From contig JAOQAA010000165.1 in NCBI GenBank assembly GCA_025963815.1, positions 1 to 10,918 on the forward strand: DNA of 10,918 bases, in the 5' to 3' direction. The translations under genes and the position numbers were made by a program. Shown here piece after piece: positions 1 to 6,308 of this stretch. The notes beneath the pieces were generated by a model. That model made no database searches. It was not told where the DNA came from and was given only the letters and a program-made list of their open reading frames with translations. Each line of letters starts with the position of its first letter. Within the stretch, counting starts at the first letter, position 1. Source of the stretch: Capsulimonas sp. GTDB lineage: Bacteria > Armatimonadota > Armatimonadia > Armatimonadales > Capsulimonadaceae.

Positions 1-194
1 CCAGATTTCGCGGCGGAATTGGCGTCCGTGCCGTCGTCGAGCAGGGCTTTGACCTTGGCCGTGTCGCCCTTCTTCACGGCGTCGTGCAGCGCGGCGACGG
101 GTGAGAGCGGAGCGGCGGCGTGCGATACCGGCGCCCATGGCGCAAGAAGAACGAGCAGCAGCAGACGCGCGGACAGCGAGAAGTGTTTATACAT
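1..194 (-). CDS. Exported ankyrin-repeat protein, N-terminal part (cut by left window edge)
   Basis: The minus strand read from the ATG at 194 stays open to the window edge (64 codons). Residues 1-26 form a Sec-type signal peptide: a Lys/Arg-containing start (MYKHFSLSARL), a Leu-rich core and a cleavage-like SHA-AAP site. Residues about 36-64 fit the first ankyrin repeat, with LHDAVKKGDTAKVKALLDDG matching the helix-turn-helix consensus with its Gly-Asp turn, followed by DAN. Ankyrin repeats bind other proteins, and the signal peptide places this one outside the cytoplasm. Its start overlaps the 3' end of the DUF72 gene by 8 nt (ATGTATAA), and I see no good Shine-Dalgarno of its own, so translation is probably coupled. 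The number of repeats and any further domain lie beyond the window. The reading frame, signal peptide and repeat motif are all visible; the partner is unknown. Confidence 0.8.
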   Translation of the reverse strand, partial: MYKHFSLSARLLLLVLLAPWAPVSHAAAPLSPVAALHDAVKKGDTAKVKALLDDGTDANSAAKS

Positions 195-915
195 GGAGGA
201 TCGCCCGGAGTGTTTCGGCGTTTCGGACCGCATTGCCGTTGCCGTCGTTGTTGAAGTAGGCGTAAACGTCCAGGCCGCCGCCCGCCCAGTCGCGAATGCG
301 GTCCGCCCACCAATGTAGGTTCTGGTCGGAGTAAGAGCCACCGTAGAGGTATTGTTCGTCCGGCCCGTGCAGCCGGACGTATGCGAACGGACCGGTGGCG
401 CGCAGAATACAGGGCAGGTGTGCGCCGCTCATCACGCAGTACGCCGCACTGTGACGCTCCAGCAGCGCGAACGCTTCATCGGTGTTCCAGCTGGGGTGGC
501 GAAACTCAAGACATACCCGGATCCAATTGGGCGTATTCGCCAGAAAGTAATCCAAACGCGGTAGGTCGATCTCCATATCGGGCGGCAGTTGGACGAGCAG
601 AGGGCCGCGCTTACCGCCCAGCTCGTGGAGACCACGCTCGATCCGCTCCAGCCAGACTTCCGGCGACTTCAGCCGGGACGCATGCGTCAGCCCGCGCGGC
701 GCCTTGATCGTCATCACAAAGTCGTTCGGAACCTTGTCCCGCCATCCGGCAAACGTTGTGTCGCGGGGCCAGTGGTAATAGCTGCTGTTGACCTCGACGG
801 TCCCGAAGCGTTCGACATAATACGCGAGCCGCTTGCTCGACGGCGATCCTTCAGGATAAAGGACGCCGCGCCAATGATCATAGCTCCAGCCAGATGTTCC
901 GATGTGGATGGACAT
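187..915 (-). CDS. DUF72 family protein (YecE-like TIM-barrel)
   Basis: A 242-residue protein that matches the DUF72 family (PF01904) over its whole length, which is the family's usual size. Visible motifs in order are GTSGWSY at residues 6-12, the TVEVNSSYY strand at 39-47, FRHPSW at 138-143, YVRLHG at 179-184, the YGGSYSD segment at 191-197, and YAYFNNDGNGNAVRNA at 218-233. DUF72 proteins are predicted TIM-barrel-fold cytoplasmic proteins. Their biochemical role is not established to my knowledge, so none is assigned. The ATG at 915 gives the expected N-terminus. It lies only 5 nt from the end of the palindromic element at 921-1073, so most of its mRNA leader must come from that element, and no strong Shine-Dalgarno is visible (GTGAGG lies about 11 nt upstream). 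The 3' end overlaps the ankyrin gene. Confidence 0.93.
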   Translation of the reverse strand: MSIHIGTSGWSYDHWRGVLYPEGSPSSKRLAYYVERFGTVEVNSSYYHWPRDTTFAGWRDKVPNDFVMTIKAPRGLTHASRLKSPEVWLERIERGLHELGGKRGPLLVQLPPDMEIDLPRLDYFLANTPNWIRVCLEFRHPSWNTDEAFALLERHSAAYCVMSGAHLPCILRATGPFAYVRLHGPDEQYLYGGSYSDQNLHWWADRIRDWAGGGLDVYAYFNNDGNGNAVRNAETLRAILHV

Positions 916-920
916 GAGAT

Positions 921-1073
921 GAGGCCCTCACCCCCCGGCCCCCTCTCCCAATCCTGGGAGAGGGGGAGGCAGAATGGATTAAGATTTTTTATTCTAACCT
1001 TTAGAACTTAACTTCAAAACTCTGGCTCCCCTTCTCCCTGAATTGGGAGAAGGGGCTGGGGGATGAGGGCCTC
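921..1073. repeat. Palindromic REP/MITE-like element A (153 bp, 53-bp inverted arms)
   Basis: Positions 921-973 and the reverse complement of 1021-1073 align without gaps over 53 bp, with 46 identical by hand count. Each arm holds its own GC-rich hairpin: 939-950 pairs perfectly with 955-966 (12 bp, loop ATCC), and the right arm has an 11-bp stem around TGAATT. Where the two arms differ inside the stem, a C-G pair in one is a T-A pair in the other, so pairing is kept. The 47-bp centre is AT-rich and contains TTCTAA-CCT-TTAGAA (992-1006). There is no open reading frame of note. The element exactly fills the space between the stop codon of the YbjQ-like gene (1074) and the DUF72 start. It looks like a non-autonomous element of the REP/BIME or MITE type, and could also act as a transcription barrier or 3'-end stabiliser. 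The class is inferred. Confidence 0.85.
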
Positions 1074-1913
1074 TCAGCTAATCAACGGCAGCACGAGCGT
1101 CGGCGCTTCGATGACGTGGTCGCCGCTCGTTTCCTCCACGGCAGTGCCGATGGCGAAGAATTCGATCACGTGCGCGCCCCAGGCGTGGGTGCGTTCGTGG
1201 ATATTTGCGCCGACGATCCCTTTCGCGCCCAGCTCCTCGGCTTCTTTCTGCATCCGCTCCATCGCCAACTCGCGGCTGTCGTACATGGCCTGGGTGTACT
1301 GAGTCAGCTCGGCGTTCTGGCTGAAGTTACGGACGAAGGATCCGAAGGATTGCACCGCGACATGGTAGACGCAGTTGCCCATGACTAGGCCCAGCGGGCG
1401 GTAGCCGGAGCGCAATAAGATATAGAAATCCTGGCCGGAGAGATCCGAAGTGAAGGGACGGCCGCGCTTGTTTTTGAAGCGGTTCTTATCGCCTCGGTGC
1501 ACGACGGCGGTGCCGATGGCGACAAATTCGGCGATATGGTTGCCCCACTCTTTGTGATTGACTTCCAGGCGTACGCCCACCACGCCGTCCGCGCCAAGCT
1601 GGTGCGCTTCTTCCTCCATGCGGTCCATGGCGAGCTCGCGCGCGTGGTACATCGCCTGAGTCAGCACCGTCATCTCCTGGTTTTTCGACCACGCAGCTTG
1701 CTGGTAGCCGACATGGTAGATCGAGCTGCCGACAACCAGGCCCACCGGGTCGAAGCCGGCCTCCTTGACCAGCAGGAATTCACTCGTGGAGAGGTCGCTG
1801 GTAAAGAGCGTGCGCGATTCACTTGTGCCGCGCATTTCGACAAGCCGCTCGGTGGCGTGCTGCGGGATCGCGGTGATCTTCGGGTCGTTGATATCGTCTG
1901 AATTGAAAGCCAT
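1074..1913 (-). CDS. Double YbjQ-like (DUF74, 'heavy-metal-binding domain') protein
   Basis: The 279-residue protein has two tandem copies of a YbjQ/DUF74-like domain, at about 37-138 and 154-260. Each copy runs FTSDLS, then an (F/Y)xPxGLVxG turn followed by (I/V)YHV, then a helix of the type QAMYxxRELAMxRMxxEA, then LGAxG(V/I)VG, and ends EF(V/F)AIGTAV. Single-domain YbjQ proteins are about 105 residues, small and oligomeric; the 'heavy-metal-binding' label in databases is not backed by any Cys/His site I can see here. There is no signal peptide or membrane segment, so it should be cytoplasmic. I chose the ATG at 1913 because GAGGA lies just upstream; an in-frame TTG at 1931 would add six residues that include this site. 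It lies 46 nt after a related two-domain gene, so they are likely one operon. Function unknown. Confidence 0.88.
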   Translation of the reverse strand: MAFNSDDINDPKITAIPQHATERLVEMRGTSESRTLFTSDLSTSEFLLVKEAGFDPVGLVVGSSIYHVGYQQAAWSKNQEMTVLTQAMYHARELAMDRMEEEAHQLGADGVVGVRLEVNHKEWGNHIAEFVAIGTAVVHRGDKNRFKNKRGRPFTSDLSGQDFYILLRSGYRPLGLVMGNCVYHVAVQSFGSFVRNFSQNAELTQYTQAMYDSRELAMERMQKEAEELGAKGIVGANIHERTHAWGAHVIEFFAIGTAVEETSGDHVIEAPTLVLPLIS

Positions 1914-1917
1914 GGTT

Positions 1918-1922
1918 TCCTC
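1918..1922 (-). promoter_or_regulatory. Ribosome binding site deciding the start at 1913
   Basis: GAGGA on the minus strand lies 4 nt before the ATG at 1913. It supports that start over the upstream in-frame TTG at 1931. The TCCT immediately upstream can pair with AGGA in a short 4-bp hairpin (TCCTCCGAGGA), which might mildly mask the site. Confidence 0.6.
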
Positions 1923-1959
1923 GGAGGACAAGGTTTCTTGTGGGAATTTCGGAAGATCG

Positions 1960-2988
1960 TTATTCGATAGTGGCGTCCTTGGGCGTCGTCATTGAGACGG
2001 GCGTCAGCCGTCCGTCTCGCAGTGAGAGAATGTTGAGAGTAGGGGTAACATGACGCGGCGCGCCGGGGCGGGCGCGGATCGCCGTCCCCAGAATGCTGAT
2101 CACGATATTGTGGTGTTCACGCTCGTAAGCCGGGTCCTCGCCGGGGCCGCTCAGACGAATCTCGTCCAATCGGCGCTCGATCTTGACGCCCGCGACGCCG
2201 TTCGCGCCGTAGGCGCTCGCCTGCTTGTTGAGATGCGCCATCGCTCGAGTCCGTGCTTTGCTGAGTCCCGCGCTCCAGTGCGTCATCTCGACGTTGCTCC
2301 AAGAGCGGTGTACCCACTCGTCCTGCTGCGTCGTGAGCAGGAACCAGGTGCAGTGGCCCCAAACAAATGCGACGGGATCATATCCAGCGCGGCGCAGGGC
2401 GTACCATTCCTGGCCCGAGAGATCGCACATAAATGGCTGCTCCGGCGGACGCCCCGGCCCTTCGACCGCCGTGCCCATCACCTGCACTTCGATCGTCTTG
2501 TCCGCCCACTCATGACGAACCAGCGAGAAACGAACGCCGACTACGCCATGGCCGCCGATCATCTTCAGTTCCTGCGCCATCCGTCCGACGGCGAGGCGGC
2601 ACGCTTCGTTGTAAGCAGTCGAAAGCACAGACACTTCGCAGTCGCCCTGGCTCGACGCGTAGGCCTGTCCGACATGATAGACGGCGCTGCCTGTCACTAT
2701 GCCGCGCGGGTGAAATCCCTCGCGCCGCAAAAGTCCAGCCTCCTCCGGCGCAAGGTTGCTCGTGAACAGAATCTCGGACGCCTCATTGGTCCCAATCTCC
2801 TTCAAGCGCTCAATCGCCTGGATCGGCAGCCCCCCGGCCGCCAGCGCCCGTAAGTCGCTCGCCTGCCGTTTGATCTCAGCCTCGCGATTGGCCTTCGCCA
2901 ATTCGGCGACACGTTCGCGCTCCTGTTTTTGCGCGGCTCGCGCGGCGTCTTCCCCGGGAGATCGGCTCCCAAGTCCAAAAAACGGCAT
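1960..2988 (-). CDS. Double YbjQ-like protein with N-terminal coiled coil
   Basis: A 342-residue paralogue of the next gene downstream. The start MPFFGLGSR is followed by a charged Ala/Glu/Arg helix (about 11-48) that looks like a coiled coil. The first YbjQ-like domain is at about 74-176 (FTSNLA, GxxxxGIVTGSAVYHVG, GGHGVVGVRF, VQVMGTAV), and a second, more diverged one is at about 186-306 (CDLSGQEWYALRRAGYDP, GANGVAGVKI, ISILGTAI). In the second domain the YHV motif is replaced by TWF. Both paralogues end in a PTL-containing hydrophobic tail. I chose the ATG at 2988 because a clear GAGGAG site lies 6 nt upstream; the frame can be extended to 3042 but without a better start. No signal peptide is visible, so it is cytoplasmic. 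The role is unknown; partnership with the downstream paralogue is inferred from the 46-nt gap. Confidence 0.87.
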   Translation of the reverse strand: MPFFGLGSRSPGEDAARAAQKQERERVAELAKANREAEIKRQASDLRALAAGGLPIQAIERLKEIGTNEASEILFTSNLAPEEAGLLRREGFHPRGIVTGSAVYHVGQAYASSQGDCEVSVLSTAYNEACRLAVGRMAQELKMIGGHGVVGVRFSLVRHEWADKTIEVQVMGTAVEGPGRPPEQPFMCDLSGQEWYALRRAGYDPVAFVWGHCTWFLLTTQQDEWVHRSWSNVEMTHWSAGLSKARTRAMAHLNKQASAYGANGVAGVKIERRLDEIRLSGPGEDPAYEREHHNIVISILGTAIRARPGAPRHVTPTLNILSLRDGRLTPVSMTTPKDATIE

Positions 2989-2994
2989 CGGTGT

Positions 2995-3000
2995 CTCCTC
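2995..3000 (-). promoter_or_regulatory. Ribosome binding site deciding the start at 2988
   Basis: GAGGAG on the minus strand, 6 nt before the ATG at 2988. It is the strongest Shine-Dalgarno in the left half of the window, and it rules out the longer in-frame start at 3042. Confidence 0.75.
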
Positions 3001-3042
3001 TTTCCCTGGCGTCGCCTCTGGGCAAGTCAGCGATCGGCGCAA

Positions 3043-3279
3043 TCATTCATTACCGCAGCGCACAGGCTCCATCTTTGGTTCTGGAACGAACGGCGCTGTG
3101 TGCGGAATATGATTCAGATCCATCCACTGGCCCACGAGGAGCGGCTGGCGCGGCGCTGTGGCCGGCGCCGTAATGATTGGAGGCGTGGGAAGATGAATGA
3201 CGGTAGGCGCCTCCGCGGGAGTAGCGGTGAGGAGAACGGGCAGGAGTAAGATTAAGTTACTGATGGCTGATAGGATCAT
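3043..3279 (-). CDS. Small exported Pro/Thr-rich protein, hypothetical
   Basis: A 78-residue frame starting at the ATG at 3279. The first 23 residues look like a signal peptide, with a hydrophobic core (LILLLPVLL) and an AEA-PT cleavage-type site. The remaining 55 or so residues are rich in Pro, Thr and Ala, with no recognised domain; a TPP...TAPATAP segment is followed by LVGQWMDLNHIPH. It lies 54 nt upstream of the coiled-coil YbjQ gene in the same direction, so it may lead that operon. The palindromic element at 3319-3484 ends 39 nt before its start. Support is only the signal-like N-terminus and its position; the Shine-Dalgarno is weak and no family is recognised. It could be a chance frame. 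Confidence 0.45.
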   Translation of the reverse strand: MILSAISNLILLLPVLLTATPAEAPTVIHLPTPPIITAPATAPRQPLLVGQWMDLNHIPHTAPFVPEPKMEPVRCGNE

Positions 3280-3318
3280 GGGTTTGCTTTCTGGAGCGGT
3301 TTCCCGATACCGATTGCG

Positions 3319-3484
3319 TAGGAGGCGCCGGCGGTTGAAACCGCGCCTAGAAGTGCGCCAAAGTCCACCTCCGTGGACTAAATGCTATTTATCAGTTGTC
3401 AAGACAATCGATCGGCGGCCTTTAACCCACGGAGGTGGGTTTTGGTGCACATCTAGGCGCGGTTTCAACAGCCGGCGCCTACTA
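3319..3484. repeat. Palindromic REP/MITE-like element B (166 bp, 64-bp inverted arms)
   Basis: Positions 3319-3382 and the reverse complement of 3421-3484 align without gaps over 64 bp, with 56 identical by hand count. The outer part of each arm carries GGCGCCGGC and GTTGAAACCGCGCCTAGA. The inner part carries a hairpin, GTCCAC-CTCC-GTGGAC on the left and ACCCAC-CTCC-GTGGGT on the right. The four differences between these hairpins are two compensatory pairs, so both stems stay perfect. The centre (3383-3420) is unpaired and has no coding frame of note. It lies between pgm (stop at 3524) and the small exported protein gene, 39 nt from either gene. The arms do not resemble those of element A. 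The layout fits REP/BIME sequences moved in trans by a TnpA-REP (RAYT) transposase; no such gene is in the window. Confidence 0.88.
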
Positions 3485-3523
3485 ATGGATCCTGTGAGGT
3501 TAGAACGAGAATAGGTCCTGCGC

Positions 3524-5167
3524 CTACGCCCCCAGCGCCGCGCTCACGATCTGCTGCGCCTCTTCTTGAATGGCCTTCAAGTGCTCCGCGCCTTTAAAGC
3601 TTTCGGCGTAGATCTTGTAGATCGGCTCCGTGCCGGACGGACGCGCGGCGAACCAGCCATTTTCGGTGACGACTTTCAGGCCGCCAATGGGCGCGTCGTT
3701 GCCGGGGGCGCGGGTGAGCTTGGCGGTGATCTTGTCGCCGGCGAGGGTATCGGCGGTCACTTTGTCCGGGGTGAGGTTCGCCAGGATCTTGCCCTGCTCG
3801 ACCGTGGCGGGGGCGTCGATGCGCTCGTAGACGGGGCTGCCGAACTTGGCTTCCATTTCTTGATAGTGCTGGCCCGGATCGCGGCCGGTCTTGGCGGTGA
3901 TCTCGGCGGCGAGCAGGTCCAAAATGATGCCGTCTTTGTCCGTGGTCCAGACGGTTCCGTCGATGCGCAGGAAGGATGCGCCCGCGCTTTCCTCGCCGCC
4001 GAAGCCGTAGCTGCCGTCAACTAAGCCGTCGACGAACCATTTGAAGCCGACGGGGACTTCCGCGAGCCGGCGTCCGAGGCCGGCGGCGACGCGGTCAATC
4101 ATGGAGCTTGAGACCAGCGTCTTGCCCACGGCGGCGTCCGCGCGCCAGTTTGGCCGGTTTTGAAAGAGATAGGAGATCGCGACCGCCAAATAATGGTTCG
4201 GGTTCAGCAGGCCGACGCTTGGGGCGACCACGCCGTGCCGATCCGTATCCGGGTCATTGCCGAAGGCGATGTCGAAGCGGTCCTTCAGGCCAATCAAGCT
4301 CGCCATGGCGTACGGCGACGAGCAGTCCATGCGGATCTTGCCGTCCTTATCGACCGTCATAAACGAGAAGGTCGGATCGACATACGGGTTCACGATCTCG
4401 ATATTCAGGCCGTACTTCTCGATGATCGGCCGCCAGTAGCCGACCCCCGCGCCGCCCATTGGGTCGACGCCGATCTTGAGGCCCGAGTTCTTAATCGCGT
4501 CCATATCGATCACGTTCGCCAGATCATCCACATAAGGCGTCACATAATCGTACTGGTGTACGTTATCCAGCGAGAGAGCGTGGTCAATGCAATAGCGCTT
4601 GACGGACTTCAGGCCCTCGCGCAGTAGTTCGTTTGCGCGGTCCTGCACGATCTTCGTCGTTCCCGTGTCCGCCGGGCCGCCTGAAGGGGGATTGTACTTG
4701 AAGCCGCCGTCGCCGGGCGGGTTGTGCGAGGGCGTGATTACCACGCCGTCCGCCAGCCCTTCCGTGCGTCCTTTATTATAAGTGAGAATGGCGTGCGAGA
4801 TGACCGGGGTGGGGGTGTACCCGCGTCCCTCCTGCACGAAGACTTCGACGCCGTTCGCTGCAAGCACCTCAATCGCTGTCGTCAGCGCCGGCTCGGATAG
4901 CGCATGCGTGTCCATTCCCAGGTACAGCGGCCCCGTCGTTCCCTGCGACGCCCGGTACTCGGCGATCGCCTGTGAGATCGCCAGGATATGATCCTCATTG
5001 AATGTGCTGGCGAACGATGTTCCGCGATGCCCCGAAGTGCCGAACGCGACGGCGTGTGCGGGATTATTGGGGTCGGGCTTCTGCGTGTAATACGCCGAAA
5101 TCAAACGGGGAATATTGACGAGCATCTCCCGGGGAGCGGGCTTCCCGGCGAGTTCGGAGACGGCCAT
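3524..5167 (-). CDS. pgm: Phosphoglucomutase, alpha-D-glucose-specific
   Basis: This enzyme interconverts glucose 1-phosphate and glucose 6-phosphate in the cytoplasm, linking glycogen and trehalose turnover and sugar-nucleotide synthesis to glycolysis. The 547-residue protein is collinear with the 546-residue E. coli Pgm. All landmarks are intact: FGTSGHRG at 42-49, the catalytic phosphoserine loop TPSHNPP at 145-151 (Ser147), the Mg-binding loop DPDTDR at 305-310 (Asp305, 307, 309), the sugar-specificity loop GEESAGASF at 391-399, and the phosphate-binding loop RPSGTEP at 509-515. I chose the ATG at 5167 because [11 protein letters not shown] aligns with the start of the E. coli enzyme; an ATG at 5176 and a GTG at 5182 are in frame but would add residues. 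A 126-nt gap with a possible promoter separates it from the upstream genes, so it may be its own unit. Element B follows it. Confidence 0.97.
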   Translation of the reverse strand: MAVSELAGKPAPREMLVNIPRLISAYYTQKPDPNNPAHAVAFGTSGHRGTSFASTFNEDHILAISQAIAEYRASQGTTGPLYLGMDTHALSEPALTTAIEVLAANGVEVFVQEGRGYTPTPVISHAILTYNKGRTEGLADGVVITPSHNPPGDGGFKYNPPSGGPADTGTTKIVQDRANELLREGLKSVKRYCIDHALSLDNVHQYDYVTPYVDDLANVIDMDAIKNSGLKIGVDPMGGAGVGYWRPIIEKYGLNIEIVNPYVDPTFSFMTVDKDGKIRMDCSSPYAMASLIGLKDRFDIAFGNDPDTDRHGVVAPSVGLLNPNHYLAVAISYLFQNRPNWRADAAVGKTLVSSSMIDRVAAGLGRRLAEVPVGFKWFVDGLVDGSYGFGGEESAGASFLRIDGTVWTTDKDGIILDLLAAEITAKTGRDPGQHYQEMEAKFGSPVYERIDAPATVEQGKILANLTPDKVTADTLAGDKITAKLTRAPGNDAPIGGLKVVTENGWFAARPSGTEPIYKIYAESFKGAEHLKAIQEEAQQIVSAALGA

Positions 5168-5205
5168 AATTGTCATTCTCACTTTGCAATAGCTAGTATG
5201 CCGCT

Positions 5206-5211
5206 ATTGTA
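5206..5211 (-). promoter_or_regulatory. Possible -10 box upstream of pgm
   Basis: TACAAT on the minus strand matches the sigma-70 -10 consensus at five of six positions and lies about 39 nt before the pgm ATG. At 17 nt spacing the -35 position reads TTCGTT, which is a poor match. Treat as a weak candidate. Confidence 0.3.
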
Positions 5212-5237
5212 CCCGGCAAGAATGCGGGAACGAAGTC

Positions 5238-5259
5238 GCTGGCGATGCTAACCGCCAGC
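5238..5259. other. Short perfect hairpin between the duplicated-module gene and pgm
   Basis: GCTGGCG at 5238-5244 pairs perfectly with CGCCAGC at 5253-5259 around an 8-nt loop. On the minus strand it lies 35 nt after the stop at 5294 and just upstream of the candidate pgm promoter. No T-run follows it on either strand, so it is not a textbook intrinsic terminator; it could be a 3'-end stabilising stem or a dyad for a regulator. Confidence 0.35.
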
Positions 5260-5293
5260 TCTTAAGTTCCGCAGCCGGATGCGTGATCGTTTC

Positions 5294-6235
5294 TTATGGC
5301 AAGGCGTATACCTTCACGGTCAGCGCTTCGGTTGGGGAATTGTCGCCGTAGCCGCCGTCCACATCGTAAAACATGAACTGGATCGGCTTTCCTGTGCCTG
5401 CAAAGAGGAGATCATACGTATGGTCCTGGCGCCATGGACCCCACCAGAGGGCATGGGGAGTTTTTGAAAGGTCAGCTTCGTCCACTCCGATTCCGTAGTC
5501 CGTATTGCCGTCGCCGACATCCACCTGCCCCACGCCATCGGCGCGGTAGTCCATATACTCGGCATCGCCCTGGCCAAGCCCCCCGCCGCCGACACGGGCC
5601 TGCCCGATCGCTTGAAGGAGATAGACCGATGATTTGCGGGTCGTTAGGATCGTCGGGACAATCTTCTGAAGGACCGGAATCTGAAGCGTCTCCAGGGGTG
5701 CAGGGAGCGTCGAAAGTCGGTAGAGTGAGACCGCGATCGCGCCGCGATCTGAGAAGGCGGTCTCAGATCGTCCGGCGGGAGTAACGAGTTTCAGGGAGAG
5801 CGGCCCGCCGCTGCCAGTGACGATCATGTAGTAAGTATGGCTCTCACGATCCCCGCCGATCCACTTCATCCGCGACGGTCGGATCCCCGGCGCTGTGCGG
5901 AGAGACTTAAGGCCGACATCAATTCCAACATCCACGCCGTCTGCGACATCCGCCCCATGGCCGCTGTACTCCGCATCCACCGCGCCGACGCCTGAACCCG
6001 CTGCCCCGGATGCTTTCAACAGGTAAAGTTCGCCCTGATCGAGGCGGCTCTTGAAAGTTGCCCCCTCGTGGGGGACAACTCGGACAGACTCAAGAGGAGA
6101 AGGGAAGCGCGTATATTGCGTCGCCTGGCTCGGCCCGGCGAATACCGTGACGGCGATGCCCCCAAGAGCGGCGATAAGCAGCGATTCGCAGGTTCGGGAG
6201 CCGACACGCACGGATCGATAAGGTTGGATTTTCAT
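5294..6235 (-). CDS. Secreted protein with two copies of a Gly/Asp-rich beta-type module
   Basis: No named family is recognised. Of the 313 residues, about 1-39 are a long signal peptide (basic start, then LLIAALGGIAVTVFA, then a SQA-type site). The rest is an internal duplication, about 47-173 and 182-312. Each copy has (L/V)YLL(K/Q)A, a Gly-rich stretch with DAEY, an Asp/Gly-rich loop (ADGVDVGIDVG in copy 1; VDVGDGNTDYGIGVDEAD in copy 2), a Trp followed by HTY, a G(S/T)G(G/K)P turn, and a final strand of the type AxxVxxYxL. The copy-2 ending FYDVDGGYGDNSPTEALTVKVY resembles beta-sandwich binding modules, and the acidic loops could hold calcium; both ideas are inference. The gap to the upstream YEWREF gene is 73 nt. 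The Shine-Dalgarno is weak; a TATAAC lies 8 nt before the ATG at 6235. Confidence 0.8.
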   Translation of the reverse strand: MKIQPYRSVRVGSRTCESLLIAALGGIAVTVFAGPSQATQYTRFPSPLESVRVVPHEGATFKSRLDQGELYLLKASGAAGSGVGAVDAEYSGHGADVADGVDVGIDVGLKSLRTAPGIRPSRMKWIGGDRESHTYYMIVTGSGGPLSLKLVTPAGRSETAFSDRGAIAVSLYRLSTLPAPLETLQIPVLQKIVPTILTTRKSSVYLLQAIGQARVGGGGLGQGDAEYMDYRADGVGQVDVGDGNTDYGIGVDEADLSKTPHALWWGPWRQDHTYDLLFAGTGKPIQFMFYDVDGGYGDNSPTEALTVKVYALP

Positions 6236-6308
6236 ATCCCCATGTTATACGCCCGGAGCCGTTCAACCTGCCTGAATCTTCAAATGGCGCCTTTTTAGTT
6301 GGGTCCAT

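Noticed and set aside
921..1073. CRISPR-like repeated GC-rich units
   Set aside because: There are only two copies, in inverted orientation, with no regular spacers. A palindromic element explains them fully.
2050..2853. 267-codon open frame on the plus strand
   Set aside because: It is antisense to the double YbjQ-like gene, which has a strong ribosome site and recognisable domains. The plus-strand product is Arg/Ala/His-rich with no motif, typical of a shadow frame in GC-rich DNA.
1074..2988. Heavy-metal resistance function from the YbjQ database label
   Set aside because: No Cys/His metal site or metal-transport neighbour is visible, so the label alone is not evidence.
3319..3484. Intrinsic terminator for pgm
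   Set aside because: The stems are strong, but on the minus strand no T-run follows the inner hairpins, and the 64-bp inverted arms go far beyond a terminator. A termination side-effect remains possible.
6241..6250. TATAAC as a -10 box for a leaderless 313-residue gene
   Set aside because: It is close to the start codon and has no -35 partner. The preceding gene is only 73 nt upstream, so read-through is the simpler explanation.
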